DNA from: Flavobacterium sp.
Lineage (GTDB): Bacteria; Bacteroidota; Bacteroidia; Flavobacteriales; Flavobacteriaceae
Length of the DNA stretch: 34,471 bases
Direction: 5' to 3'
NCBI GenBank assembly: GCA_010365135.1
Contig: JAAFGY010000016.1
Coordinates: 1-34,471, forward strand
The notes below the pieces were generated by a model, which saw only the letters and a list, made by a program, of their open reading frames with translations, searched no databases and was not told the origin of the DNA. Below, one piece after another: positions 25,877-34,466 of the stretch. The position numbers and the translations under genes were made by a program. Numbering within the stretch: the stretch's first letter is position 1; every line of letters begins with the position of its first letter.

Positions 25877-27121
25877 CTACTTCTTATTCTTCTCCTCAAT
25901 CCATCTAGACATATATTTGGTACTCGTCAAAGTATGATGTTGCAATAGTGCTCCCATAAAATTATGCAAACGATGTTGTTTTAAATGAGTTTGGATATTT
26001 AAAATATGCTTTACAAAATCAGCTTCAAATAAACACTTTAAATACCGTTTTTCTATAATTTCAAAACCCTTTTCTTGAGTTTTTAGCCAAATATTTTTTT
26101 CTTGATACAATTCCACAGCTTTATCAGCAAAAACTGTAGGTTCATCAGTAATAAAACCATTCCAAGGCAAATCTCCATACATTGATTCTGCTCCGATAGT
26201 TGTGGTTATACTTGGTGTTCCGCATTGCATTGCTTCGAGTAATTTTCCTTTTATTCCTGCTCCAAAACGCAAAGGAGCCAAAACAATTCGAGCATTTCGG
26301 ACAACTTCTTGAGCATTATTGGCACGACCTTTTATCAAAAAACCTTCTTTAATGCTATTCAATTGCAATACTTTTTGTGAAGGATATGCGCCGTAAACAT
26401 TTAAAACGGCTTCGGGTAATTGTTTTTTAATCAATGGCCAAATCGTTTCTTTCAGATATTGAACGGCATTCCAATTGGGTTCGTGAAGAAAATTTCCGAT
26501 GAAGACAAAATTATTTCGCTCTTCGAATGAAGGTAAATCTTGAATGGTTGAAACGGAAATTTTATCCAACAACAAAGGCAAATAATACAATAAACTGGAT
26601 TCGATTCTGAAAACCGTTTGCAACAACTCTATTTCATATTCAGAAATTATCAAGCAAACATCGCAACGCAAAATACTGGCAATTTCTCTTTTGGCAACCT
26701 CTTCAACCAATAAGTCATCCGTTGAAAAGGATCTATTTTCTTTAAAAGCTTTTTGGCGGGCCACTCGCAAACAATGCAAATCTTCGGTATCCAATAATCG
26801 CAAAGCATCAGGACAATTTTCGGCAACACGCCATCCAAATTGCTCTTCGATCATAAAACGGTCAAACAAGACGATTGTGGGATTTAATTCCTTTACAAAA
26901 ACATCGAAACTGGAACAATTCAGAGCGATTGATTTCTTGGTAACTCCCAAAGATTCCAAGTCAATCATAAAATCACTATCCATTGCAGGACTGGCAAAAG
27001 TAATATCAAATCCCTGTGCTTTAAAAATGGAAATCAATTGCACCATTCGTCCTCCAGCTGCGGAAGAATTCGGCTCTGGCCAAACGAACCCAATAATTAA
27101 AACGGACTGATTTGCATTCAT
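25877..27121 (-). CDS. Glycosyltransferase, GT4-like (GT-B fold)
   Basis: This 414-residue cytoplasmic protein looks like a GT-B glycosyltransferase of the GT4-like group. The N-terminus has VLIIGFVWPEPNSSAAGGR, an acceptor-side motif with a small-residue loop. Mid-protein RLLDTEDLHCLR is a stretch seen in related proteins. The C-terminal half has FVFIGNFLHEPNWNAVQYL and the nucleotide-sugar site APLRFGAGIKGKLLEAMQCGTP, with the late Glu typical of the family. The ATG at 27121 is the natural start. Substrate and product are unknown; cell-surface polysaccharide or glycoprotein synthesis is likely. It stands alone between two repeat-like intergenic elements and has no obvious operon partner here. 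Confidence 0.8.
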   Translation of the reverse strand: MNANQSVLIIGFVWPEPNSSAAGGRMVQLISIFKAQGFDITFASPAMDSDFMIDLESLGVTKKSIALNCSSFDVFVKELNPTIVLFDRFMIEEQFGWRVAENCPDALRLLDTEDLHCLRVARQKAFKENRSFSTDDLLVEEVAKREIASILRCDVCLIISEYEIELLQTVFRIESSLLYYLPLLLDKISVSTIQDLPSFEERNNFVFIGNFLHEPNWNAVQYLKETIWPLIKKQLPEAVLNVYGAYPSQKVLQLNSIKEGFLIKGRANNAQEVVRNARIVLAPLRFGAGIKGKLLEAMQCGTPSITTTIGAESMYGDLPWNGFITDEPTVFADKAVELYQEKNIWLKTQEKGFEIIEKRYLKCLFEADFVKHILNIQTHLKQHRLHNFMGALLQHHTLTSTKYMSRWIEEKNKK

Positions 27122-27130
27122 ATAATTTAT

Positions 27131-27293
27131 TTTATAATAGGTGTGTCCGCTTAACTGACTAACTCAAAATGGCACACGGATAACATAGATGGAACGGATA
27201 AAAACGGATTTTTTTAAATTTAATCAGTGATAATCCGCTAGGATCCGTTCACTCTGTGTGCCAATTTAATTATTCGGATAGTCCTATTTTATG
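27131..27293. repeat. MITE-like or palindromic repeat with nested inverted arms
   Basis: The inner element runs from TGGCACAC (27170-27177) to GTGTGCCA (27256-27263), perfect 8-bp terminal arms 94 bases apart. Inside, AACGGAT followed five bases later by CGGATT occurs on the left (from 27193), and its reverse complement occurs on the right (about 27232-27249). Outside, 27132-27152 and 27272-27293 are again imperfect reverse complements. No coding capacity and no clear target-site duplication are seen. It resembles dispersed CGGAT-rich hairpin repeats of Bacteroidota genomes, which I recall but could not search. Confidence 0.6.
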
Positions 27294-27350
27294 ACACAAA
27301 ATAAGGGAAATAATCCCAAAATCAATCTGTTATAGCATAAATAAAATCTG

Positions 27351-27358
27351 TATTTTTG
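27351..27358 (+). promoter_or_regulatory. Candidate -7 box for miaE
   Basis: TATTTTTG matches TAnnTTTG and ends 25 bases before the miaE ATG. A good TTTG at -33 is not visible. Confidence 0.4.
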
Positions 27359-27383
27359 TAATTTAATATAATACCTAGAAAAA

Positions 27384-27965
27384 ATGTTAGGATTAAAATT
27401 AGTTACCGACCCAAAATGGGTAAATATCGTAGAATCGAACATCGAAGAAATCTTGACCGATCACGCTTGGTGCGAACAAAAAGCGGCAACGAACATCATC
27501 ACCATCATCACTTACAATTCGGAACACGAGGAATTGGTTACCGATTTGCTGGAAATTGCCAAAGAAGAAATCGAACATTTTCAATTGGTACACAACATTA
27601 TTAAAGAACGTGGACTAAAATTGGGAAGAGAACGAAAAGACCATTATGTGAATGAACTTTTCAAATTTTTGAAAAAAGATGGCAGCCGAAATGATGCTTT
27701 TGTAGATCGATTGCTGTTTTCGGCAATGATTGAAGCCAGAAGTTGCGAGCGATTTAAAGTATTGTCCCAGAATATTGAAGACAAGGAATTAGCCGAATTT
27801 TACCGAAAATTAATGATTAGCGAAGCGGGACATTACACTACATTTCTTCGCTTTGCCAGAAAATATTCAGAGAAAGTTGATGTCGACAAACGTTGGCAAG
27901 AATGGATCGATTTTGAAGGTGAACTTATAACAAACTACGGGAAAAAGGAAACTGTTCACGGATAA
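27384..27965 (+). CDS. miaE: tRNA-(ms2io6A)-hydroxylase
   Basis: This 193-residue protein matches MiaE, a ferritin-like di-iron monooxygenase that hydroxylates the isopentenyl group of the modified adenosine at tRNA position 37. Probable iron ligands sit in four helices: Glu31 (DHAWCEQKAA), Glu62/64 with His65 (EEIEHFQLVH), Glu117 (EARSCERF), and Glu147 with His150 (EAGHYTTF). Length is normal. Its 3' end overlaps the end of the convergent signalling gene by 10 bases. The miaA and miaB genes that make the substrate are not in the window. Confidence 0.93.
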   Translation: MLGLKLVTDPKWVNIVESNIEEILTDHAWCEQKAATNIITIITYNSEHEELVTDLLEIAKEEIEHFQLVHNIIKERGLKLGRERKDHYVNELFKFLKKDGSRNDAFVDRLLFSAMIEARSCERFKVLSQNIEDKELAEFYRKLMISEAGHYTTFLRFARKYSEKVDVDKRWQEWIDFEGELITNYGKKETVHG

Positions 27966-30900
27966 ATTAGACTCTTTTTGTTGACCTGCGCGATTATTTT
28001 ATTGTACAAGAGCTCTTCATCAATAGGTTTTGAAATATAATCGTTCATACCAATTTTTATAGATTTTTCAATATCTATGGAAGTGACATCAGCGGTAAGA
28101 GCTATAATTGGAATATCAAGTTGCATCGTATTTCGGATATATTCTGTGGCTTCAAAGCCATTCATTTCGGGCATTTGCAAATCCATTAGAATAAGATCAT
28201 ACTTGGTCTCTTTCAATTTTTCTAAGACAATTTTTCCATTATCAGCAATTTCGCACTCAAATCCAAAATCGTTCAAAATCAACTTTATCAAAATTTGATT
28301 TAGAGCAATATCTTCTGCCACCAGAACATTTATTTTTTGCATTTTGTTTTTCTGTTTTAATTCCAAAGTGGGTTCTTCGGGTATTATTTCATTTGTTTTA
28401 GAAAAATTCAGTTGGAAACCAAAAGTCGATCCTTTTCCCATTTTACTTTTTACGAAAAGTGATCCTCCTTGATGTTCTACCAGCTGTTTTACAATGGAAA
28501 GCCCAAGTCCCGTGCCACCGTATTCTCTGGATATTTCATCGGAGGCTTGTTCAAAATTATAAAAAATATGACTTAATCGGTTTTCAGGAATTCCAATACC
28601 AGTATCACTTACTACAAATTCTAGCGCGATTTCATTGTCATCCTCATGTAGCGCACGAATGCTCATCGCTACATTTCCTTGAGAAGTAAATTTTATAGCA
28701 TTACTGATTAAGTTTACAAGTATTTGTTTCAAACGAGCGGCATCACCCAGTAGCGTTTTTGGAATAGAGGCGCCATATTCTTTTGTGAATTTAAGGTTTT
28801 TTTCTTGACATTTTTGCTCAAACAAACTAGATACATCCTCGATAGTTTCTTCTAAACTAAACGGTTTTTTGCTAAATATCATTTTTCCTGCATCGACTTT
28901 GGCAATATCAAGAATGTCATTAATAAGAAGAATTAGGCATTCTCCCGATTTTTTTATGGCATCGATATATTCTTTTTGCTTTCCGTTTAGTTCTGTTTTT
29001 AATATTACATTGGTAAATCCAACAATCGAATTCATCGGAGTTCGAATCTCGTGACTCATATTCGATAAAAATTGTTGCTTGAACTTTAAGGCTTCTTCAA
29101 CTACTGCTGTTTTATGTTCGGCAATGCTTTTAGCTGCAATCAATTCGACTTTTACATTATGATGATCGGTAACTTCGTAGGCGATAATGGTAATTCCAGA
29201 AATCGATTCGTCGGCTTCAAGATAAGGTTGGTATACAAAATTAAAATAAACATCCTCTAATTGTCCCTTGCGCATTATTGGAATAAGAAGTTCATAACCT
29301 TCATACGGAACACCTGTTGTATATACATTGTTCAATATCTCTGGAATTTGACCCTTTTTTAATTCTGGTAAAATGTCTAGTAGCTGTTTGCCTTCAACAG
29401 CAGGTCCTTTTCCCCAAATTTCTTTAATACTATCATTAGCAAGAGTTACTATCATGTCTTTTCCTTTCATAATAGCGAAAGCAAAAGGAGATTGCATCAG
29501 CATCATATTGTATCGTTTGTTGCTATCTTCAATGAGTTTATGCGTTTTCTTCTCGATTTCTAATTGCTTTTGTAAGGCTTTTTTTTCTTTTTCTTGCAGT
29601 TCAACTGCTAATCTTCTTACCTCGGTAACATCAACGATAGTGAGCACAATTAATTCTTCGTTTATGCTTTCTTGTATAATTTTATTGGCATTAAGCAACA
29701 TTATTTTAGTGCCAATTTGAGGAAAAGTATGTACGACTTCAAAATCATAAAAGCTATTGTTTTTTGGAACAATTTCCTCTAATAATACTCGAAGTCCTGG
29801 AATATTCCATTGACTGTTTCCTAATTTGTATAATGATTTTCCAATGCTTTCCGCTTCGGTTACTTGAAATGTTTTATAAAAAGATTTATTGGCCGATTTA
29901 ATTTTAATGTCTTTGTCCAGTACCAAAACCGGTTCGTGCACTGTCGAAAGTATGGCTCCATTATAATTATTCAATTCTTCTACTTGCTGAATGCGAGCAT
30001 GCAATTCTTGATTGCTCGTTGTTAGTTCTTCATTGGTAGATTCAATTTCCTCTTTTGAGGTTTCTAACTCTTCGTTCAAGCTCTGTAATTCTTCGTTGCT
30101 GGAAACAATTTCTTCGTTGGCACTTTGCAATTCCTCATTGGCAGCTTCTTGATCGTGAGTTATAGAACCCATATCAGCTCGTGCACAAGTCAATTCTTCT
30201 TCTAGCTTTTTGATGCGTCGGTCTTTGGCAATCGAACTTTTTTGTTGTGCTTTTTTTGGATCGTCATCGGATTCAATTTGTTGTTGACCCGTAAAAATAA
30301 CGATTAATAAAGGCTCTTCGCCTTCTAGTATCAGCGGAATAACTTCGATATTTACAATTTGAATGGTATTGTCGCTCAAGTCCCTATTCATTTCTATTCC
30401 CATTTTTCTAATAGGCTGTTTGGTTTTAATAGCTTGATGAATGGCATTGCGTAGCTCAAAAGTAATTTCAATAGCTACCATTTTCAAAATATTGAAACTG
30501 GCTTTTCCTGACGAATGTTGTAGATATAATGCTGTGGAACCTCGAAATTGGAGAATCTCTAAATCGTAATTAATGATTACACTCGCTGGTACATGGTTTT
30601 CTAATAAAACAGTATCAAAGGCGTGGCTCAGATTACCACTTGCTGAAAGAGGTGTTTTCTTGAAAGGTACTATTGGACTACTATATTTATCGGGCATAGT
30701 TAGATGAGAATTGCGTGTACTTAGATTAGGAACAGATCGGAGGGTTGTATTTTTTTTTCGAGAATAAAACTTAAATTTTTTGTCAATTGTTGTAAAAAAT
30801 TGAGATAATGTCCCAATGGTTTCGGATTTTCCAAGCATTAAACATCCACCATCATTTAGCGCATAATGAAAAGTAGCCATAGCTTTTTTCTGTGCCGTTA

Positions 30901-31597
30901 TGTCCAAATAAATAAGCATATTTCTACAACTTATAAAATCCATTCTGGAAAACGGAGGATCGCTCAAAATATTATGGTGGGCAAAGACACACACATCACG
31001 CAGCGACTTTTCGATTCGATAATTATTTTTAGATTTGGTAAAAAACCGTTCCAATCTTTCGGGACTCACCTTAGCAAGTTGTGTCGATTTATATTCCCCT
31101 ATTCGAGCCGCGCTAATGGCTTCTGCACTTAAGTCTGAAGCAAATATCTGAAAAGGAAAATCAAGTTGGTTTTCTTCTTTAATTTCTAACAAAATCATGG
31201 CGATAGAATATACTTCTTCACCTGTGGCGCAAGCTGCTACCCAAAGCCGAAGCGTTTCTCCGTCCTCCTTTAATTTAATTAAATTAGGTAAAATAGTGCT
31301 TTTTAAAAGTAAAAAAGCATCGTTATCTCTAAAAAAAGAGGTTACATTTATAAGCAAATCTTGGTAAAGAAAATCGGATTCAGTAACATCTGACACTAGT
31401 AAATCACTGTATTGTTTTAAGGTTTTCGATTTATTAATAAGCATTCTTCGTTGTATTCGCCTGTTGATAGTATTCATTTTATAATGACTAAAATCGACAT
31501 TTTTTTTGCTATGCAAATACTGAACAATATTTTTTAAGTCAGGATTATCAGTATCAAACTCTATTGCGAAAGTTTTTTTTGTTGGTTCTCGAAGCAC
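27956..31597 (-). pseudogene. CheR-PAS-histidine kinase-receiver part of a split CheB/CheR hybrid sensor
   Basis: This 1213-codon frame holds, in order: a CheR methyltransferase (about 1-265; RRIQRRMLINKSK, SAM motif WVAACATGEEVYSIAM, ISCRNMLIYLD), a long Glu-rich coiled coil (about 465-535), two PAS regions (about 540-660 and 695-820), a HisKA domain with phospho-His849 (MSHEIRTPMN), and an ATPase domain (GTGLGLSIVKQ). A receiver domain follows with phospho-Asp1139 (LILMDLQMPEMNG). The first possible start is a GTG at 31597, but the same frame stays open upstream and reads ELTWLSQHPTVL. That is the usual linker between CheB and CheR in fused proteins. The CheB frame ends at 31621, so one gene appears split by a -1 shift. 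It is listed as a pseudogene because of that; every domain is otherwise complete and could be made if initiated internally. Confidence 0.75.
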
Positions 31598-31620
31598 CGT
31601 TGGATGTTGGCTCAGCCAAG

Positions 31621-32262
31621 TTAATTCGATGCCACCGCGGGAGACATAATATAATCCACCGTACCATCGGCAATCGCAGAATTAGGCATACTATCAAATC
31701 TCGCAGAACCATCTTGAGCAAAAGTTATTCCGCCAGCCAATTTTATATCTCTTAAGCCAATCGTTCCATCATGAGCACTACCCGATAATACCACTCCAAT
31801 AACATTTTCCTTATGCGTTTCAGCCAATGAAGAAAAGAGGATGTCGATAGAAATTGAGGGACCACCTTGTGAACGCGGGATTAAATTGATATGCCCATCG
31901 ATAACTTCAATTCCTTTATTGTAGGGGATGACGTAGACATTATTGGGAATCATTTTTTCCATATCATCAATGTCCTGAACTTGCATTTGAGTGGTTTTCG
32001 ACAAGATGGACGAAAGCATACTTTTATGATCAGGGCTTAAATGTTGCACATAAATAAATGCCATACCGGTTGTAGGCGATAGATTTTTTAACAATTGGGT
32101 TATGGCTTCAAGTCCGCCAGCCGAAGCTCCAATGGCAACAACAGTAAACGGATTATTTTTTTTTAAAGAATTGTTTTTTGGGGATGAGACAGCGATTTCT
32201 ACCTCATCTTGGGGAAGTTTAGTGAGAAGAGCTGTGTTATTTATCGAAGAATTTGATTTCAT
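31621..32262 (-). pseudogene. CheB methylesterase part of the split CheB/CheR hybrid sensor
   Basis: This 213-codon frame is a CheB-type methylesterase domain without an N-terminal receiver, as in CheB/CheR fusions. The catalytic triad is visible: Ser47 in GASAGG, His74 in YVQHLSPDH and Asp165 in SGSAHDG. The C-terminal SMPNSAIADGTVDYIMSP is the usual last strand and helix start. It stops after AVASN, 24 bases before the next frame's GTG. It should continue into ELTWLSQHP in the -1 frame. The domain itself is intact and could be active alone. No other chemotaxis or flagellar gene is in the window, so a signalling role outside flagellar chemotaxis is likely. Confidence 0.75.
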
Positions 32263-32325
32263 TTCACCAGCTTTTAGATTAGTGTACTTTTATTAACCAC
32301 TCCTTTTCACAGGTGACTTTCATTG

Positions 32326-32333
32326 CAAATGTA
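32326..32333 (-). promoter_or_regulatory. Candidate -7 box for the CheB/CheR hybrid gene
   Basis: On the minus strand this reads TACATTTG, matching TAnnTTTG, 63 bases before the cheB-like ATG at 32262. A TTTG lies 15 bases upstream (complement of 32349-32352), closer than the usual 19 to 20. Confidence 0.4.
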
Positions 32334-32465
32334 CGCAAACTTATATTGCAAAATGAAAAATCATTCTGCTTTATATGATGACATAGTAAGTGAGGTCACT
32401 CCGCAACTTTTTGAATTAATAGGATTGATTCGATATTGCTTCAAACCTCGCAATTACAAAAAATA

Positions 32466-32490
32466 AAACCTCGGTAATCAGCCGAGGTTT
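32466..32490 (-). terminator. Intrinsic terminator downstream of rpoD
   Basis: Arms AAACCTCGG (32466-32474) and CCGAGGTTT (32482-32490) form a 9-bp stem with a 7-base loop. On the minus strand it runs on into T-rich sequence (TTTTATTTTTT). It is about 120 bases after the rpoD stop, giving a long 3' region. Confidence 0.85.
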
Positions 32491-32541
32491 CAATCATCAA
32501 TCAAAAAACGAACAGTTAATCAGACCGTCGTTACTTTTATT

Positions 32542-32605
32542 AGTCGAACGTCAAATGTGATAAGATCGTTTGACTTTATGACATTTGGCGCTACAATATT
32601 CGACT
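32542..32605 (-). other. Large hairpin in the 3' region of rpoD
   Basis: Outer arms AGTCGAA (32542-32548) and TTCGACT (32599-32605) enclose a second stem. In this stem CGTCAAATGTGATAA (32549-32563) pairs with TTATGACATTTGGCG (32576-32590), with one wobble and one mismatch. The structure begins 3 bases after the rpoD stop codon and lies upstream of the true terminator. It may be an RNA stability element or a small-RNA source. Confidence 0.5.
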
Positions 32606-32608
32606 GTT

Positions 32609-33472
32609 TTATCCAAGATATGTTTTTAATATTTTACTTCTTGAAGTATGTTTTAATCTGCGAATAGCTTTTTCTTTAATCTGACGAACCCGTTCGCGAG
32701 TTAGATCAAAAGTTTCTCCTATTTCTTCTAAAGTCATTGGATGTTGGTCGCCAAGACCAAAATACAAACGAACTACATCAGCTTCTCTCGGAGTCAATGT
32801 TTCTAATGAACGCTCAATTTCAGTACGCAATGATTCTTGAATTAAGTTTCTATCTGGATTTGGAGATTCGCCCGAACGCAATACATCGTAAAGGTTTGAA
32901 TCTTCTCCTTCAACAAGTGGCGCATCCATAGAAAGGTGACGACCCGAGTTTTTCATTGATTCTCTTACGTCGTTTACGGTCATATCCAATTCTTTGGCAA
33001 TTTCCTCAGCAGTTGGTGGTCTTTCATTAGATTGCTCTAACAAAGCATACATTTTGTTAATTTTATTGATGGAACCAATTTTGTTCAAAGGCAAACGAAC
33101 GATACGAGATTGTTCGGCCAACGCTTGCAAAATCGATTGACGAATCCACCAAACGGCATACGAAATGAATTTGAAACCACGAGTTTCATCAAAACGTTGT
33201 GCGGCTTTTATTAAACCTAAATTCCCTTCGTTAATCAAATCGGGAAGTGTTAAACCTTGATTTTGGTACTGTTTAGCCACCGAAACCACGAAGCGTAAGT
33301 TAGCTTTGGTCAATTTTTCTAACGCTGCTTGATCACCGGCTTTTATCTTTTGTGCCAATTCTACCTCTTCATCGGCGGTGATAAGATCCACCTTTCCAAT
33401 TTCCTGCAAGTACTTGTCTAATGATGCAGTTTCCCGATTGGTTACCTGCTTGGTGATTTTAAGTTGTCTCAT
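32609..33472 (-). CDS. rpoD: Primary RNA polymerase sigma factor (sigma-70 family, Bacteroidota type)
   Basis: This 287-residue protein is the short housekeeping sigma factor typical of Bacteroidota, lacking the long N-terminal region 1.1. Region 1.2 begins near [15 protein letters not shown] (17-31). Region 2 covers about 53-118 with [30 protein letters not shown] and the -10-recognising [16 protein letters not shown]. Region 3 is at about 127-205. Region 4 has the helix-turn-helix [27 protein letters not shown] (247-273). It directs transcription of most genes from TTTG/TAnnTTTG promoters, several of which can be seen in this window. It is a single-gene unit with a long structured 3' end. 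I saw no exact consensus promoter upstream. Confidence 0.95.
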   Translation of the reverse strand: MRQLKITKQVTNRETASLDKYLQEIGKVDLITADEEVELAQKIKAGDQAALEKLTKANLRFVVSVAKQYQNQGLTLPDLINEGNLGLIKAAQRFDETRGFKFISYAVWWIRQSILQALAEQSRIVRLPLNKIGSINKINKMYALLEQSNERPPTAEEIAKELDMTVNDVRESMKNSGRHLSMDAPLVEGEDSNLYDVLRSGESPNPDRNLIQESLRTEIERSLETLTPREADVVRLYFGLGDQHPMTLEEIGETFDLTRERVRQIKEKAIRRLKHTSRSKILKTYLG

Positions 33473-33664
33473 GTTTTTGTCTCCACAATTTTTAAGTGTA
33501 CAAGTGGTTATACGTGTGGGATTTCAAAAAAGTTACAAAACATTGATTTTTTTTAAAATAAATAATCCTGCCACAGATTGTACCTTGGAATTTCCAATAA
33601 TGCATCAATTATTGTGTTTTTTTTGGGTTTAAATGGCATCGGAAAGCTATGTTAATTCCATAAA

Positions 33665-33699
33665 AAAATCTTCCTTATTTTAGTATAAAGGAAGATTTT
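33665..33699 (-). terminator. Intrinsic terminator after the secreted unknown protein
   Basis: Arms AAAATCTTCCTT (33665-33676) and AAGGAAGATTTT (33688-33699) form a perfect 12-bp stem with an 11-base loop. On the minus strand T residues continue for a run of seven. It lies 37 bases after the stop codon of the gene at 33737-34279. Confidence 0.85.
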
Positions 33700-33736
33700 A
33701 AATAGTATTTTTCATTAGATAATTAGTTTAATTCAT

Positions 33737-34279
33737 CTACCTGCTTGCTAATATTGCCCCAACAGGATTCACTGTTATTTTTTGAGTTTTATTATCTTTT
33801 TTCATAGTTAATATATATTCTTTTTTTACAATTGTCCCATTTTCTTGAATGAATTTATATTTATCTTTTACTATTTGCCAACCTGGATATTCTTTATAAA
33901 TAGAACGGCAAATAGAAATAGGCAATTGTACGTTCTTGTAAACCTCAACTACACTTGTTAGTTTTCCTTTTGCATTATAAGTCGCATCTAATCTACCACT
34001 TCCATTATTTAATTCTAACGAGACCATAAAATAATCAAAATCTTTTACGTTTTTTCCTAAATCAGACTCAATAAATGCCTTTTGAACTGTTGCCACCCTT
34101 GGATCCACACTTATATCTCGCAAATAGATTGACATTTTGTTGCCAGAACCTTTAGTCACTACTTCTGTGGAAGCTACTTTATTAGCACTCTTCTCATTCG
34201 ATGTGCCTTCTGTCATATTTTGAGAATAAGATATTGTTGTGATTATGAACAATAGCGAAATACCTATAATTGTTTTCAT
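33737..34279 (-). CDS. Secreted protein of unknown function, possibly PepSY-like
   Basis: I do not recognise this 180-residue protein with certainty. It starts with a clear signal peptide (about 1-20, ending ISYSQ) and has no lipobox Cys, so it should be periplasmic or secreted. A low-complexity Ser/Thr/Lys segment (21-48) precedes a folded part (about 49-178). There, GRLDATYNAKGKLTSVVEVYKN and SICRSIYKEYPGWQIVKDKY resemble the strand-helix pattern of PepSY-like (beta-lactamase-inhibitor-like) domains of Bacteroidota. It has no Cys in active-site context and no enzyme motif. It is a single-gene unit with its own promoter (34435-34466) and terminator, and a leader of about 150 bases that contains the AACCCGTTGGGTG motif. 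Confidence 0.7.
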   Translation of the reverse strand: MKTIIGISLLFIITTISYSQNMTEGTSNEKSANKVASTEVVTKGSGNKMSIYLRDISVDPRVATVQKAFIESDLGKNVKDFDYFMVSLELNNGSGRLDATYNAKGKLTSVVEVYKNVQLPISICRSIYKEYPGWQIVKDKYKFIQENGTIVKKEYILTMKKDNKTQKITVNPVGAILASR

Positions 34280-34379
34280 GATATGTGTTTTTTTAATTTT
34301 TAATTGATTTTTAAGATTCTAATTTAAAATTCTTTAGGCTTATCATTTTCTTCCCCCATTTGTTACTATTTGTTTACAT

Positions 34380-34398
34380 TAACCCGTTGGGTGTAATT
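34380..34398 (+). repeat. AACCCGTTGGGTG motif, right copy
   Basis: AACCCGTTGGGTG is followed by T and AATTA. Compared with the left copy (minus strand near 84-96) 18 of 19 positions agree. It lies in the untranslated leader of the secreted unknown protein. Confidence 0.5.
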
Positions 34399-34434
34399 AA
34401 ATTATTTGATTTTTGATATTATTTATGGGTCTAT

Positions 34435-34466
34435 CAAAGATAAATTTATTGATATATTGAACCAAA
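34435..34466 (-). promoter_or_regulatory. Promoter of the secreted unknown protein
   Basis: On the minus strand TTTG (complement of 34463-34466) is followed by 20 bases and then TATCTTTG (complement of 34435-34442). This is a full match to the Bacteroidota pattern TTTG, about 19-20 bases, TAnnTTTG. It predicts a leader of roughly 150 bases before the ATG at 34279. Confidence 0.6.

Larger units (their letters stand above)
32263..32608. other. Intergenic region between cheB-like gene and rpoD
   Basis: This 346-base gap has no gene. It holds a candidate -7 box for the cheB-like gene (32326-32333), a small palindrome AGTGA/TCACT at 32389-32400, an rpoD-side terminator at 32466-32490 and a large hairpin directly after the rpoD stop (32542-32605). 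Confidence 0.7.

Noticed and set aside
27494..27511. Six His codons in a row in a shifted frame, like a purification tag
   Set aside because: In the miaE frame these bases code Ile-Ile-Thr-Ile-Ile-Thr. The His run is a by-product of repeated ATC/ACC codons.
31440..31640. Programmed -1 frameshifting at the CheB/CheR junction
   Set aside because: No X-XXY-YYZ slippery site and no obvious downstream pseudoknot were found near the overlap. A mutation or sequence error explains it more simply, though recoding is not excluded.
31564..31755. Plus-strand frame across the CheB/CheR break
   Set aside because: It is antisense to the conserved CheB end and linker and has no domain of its own.
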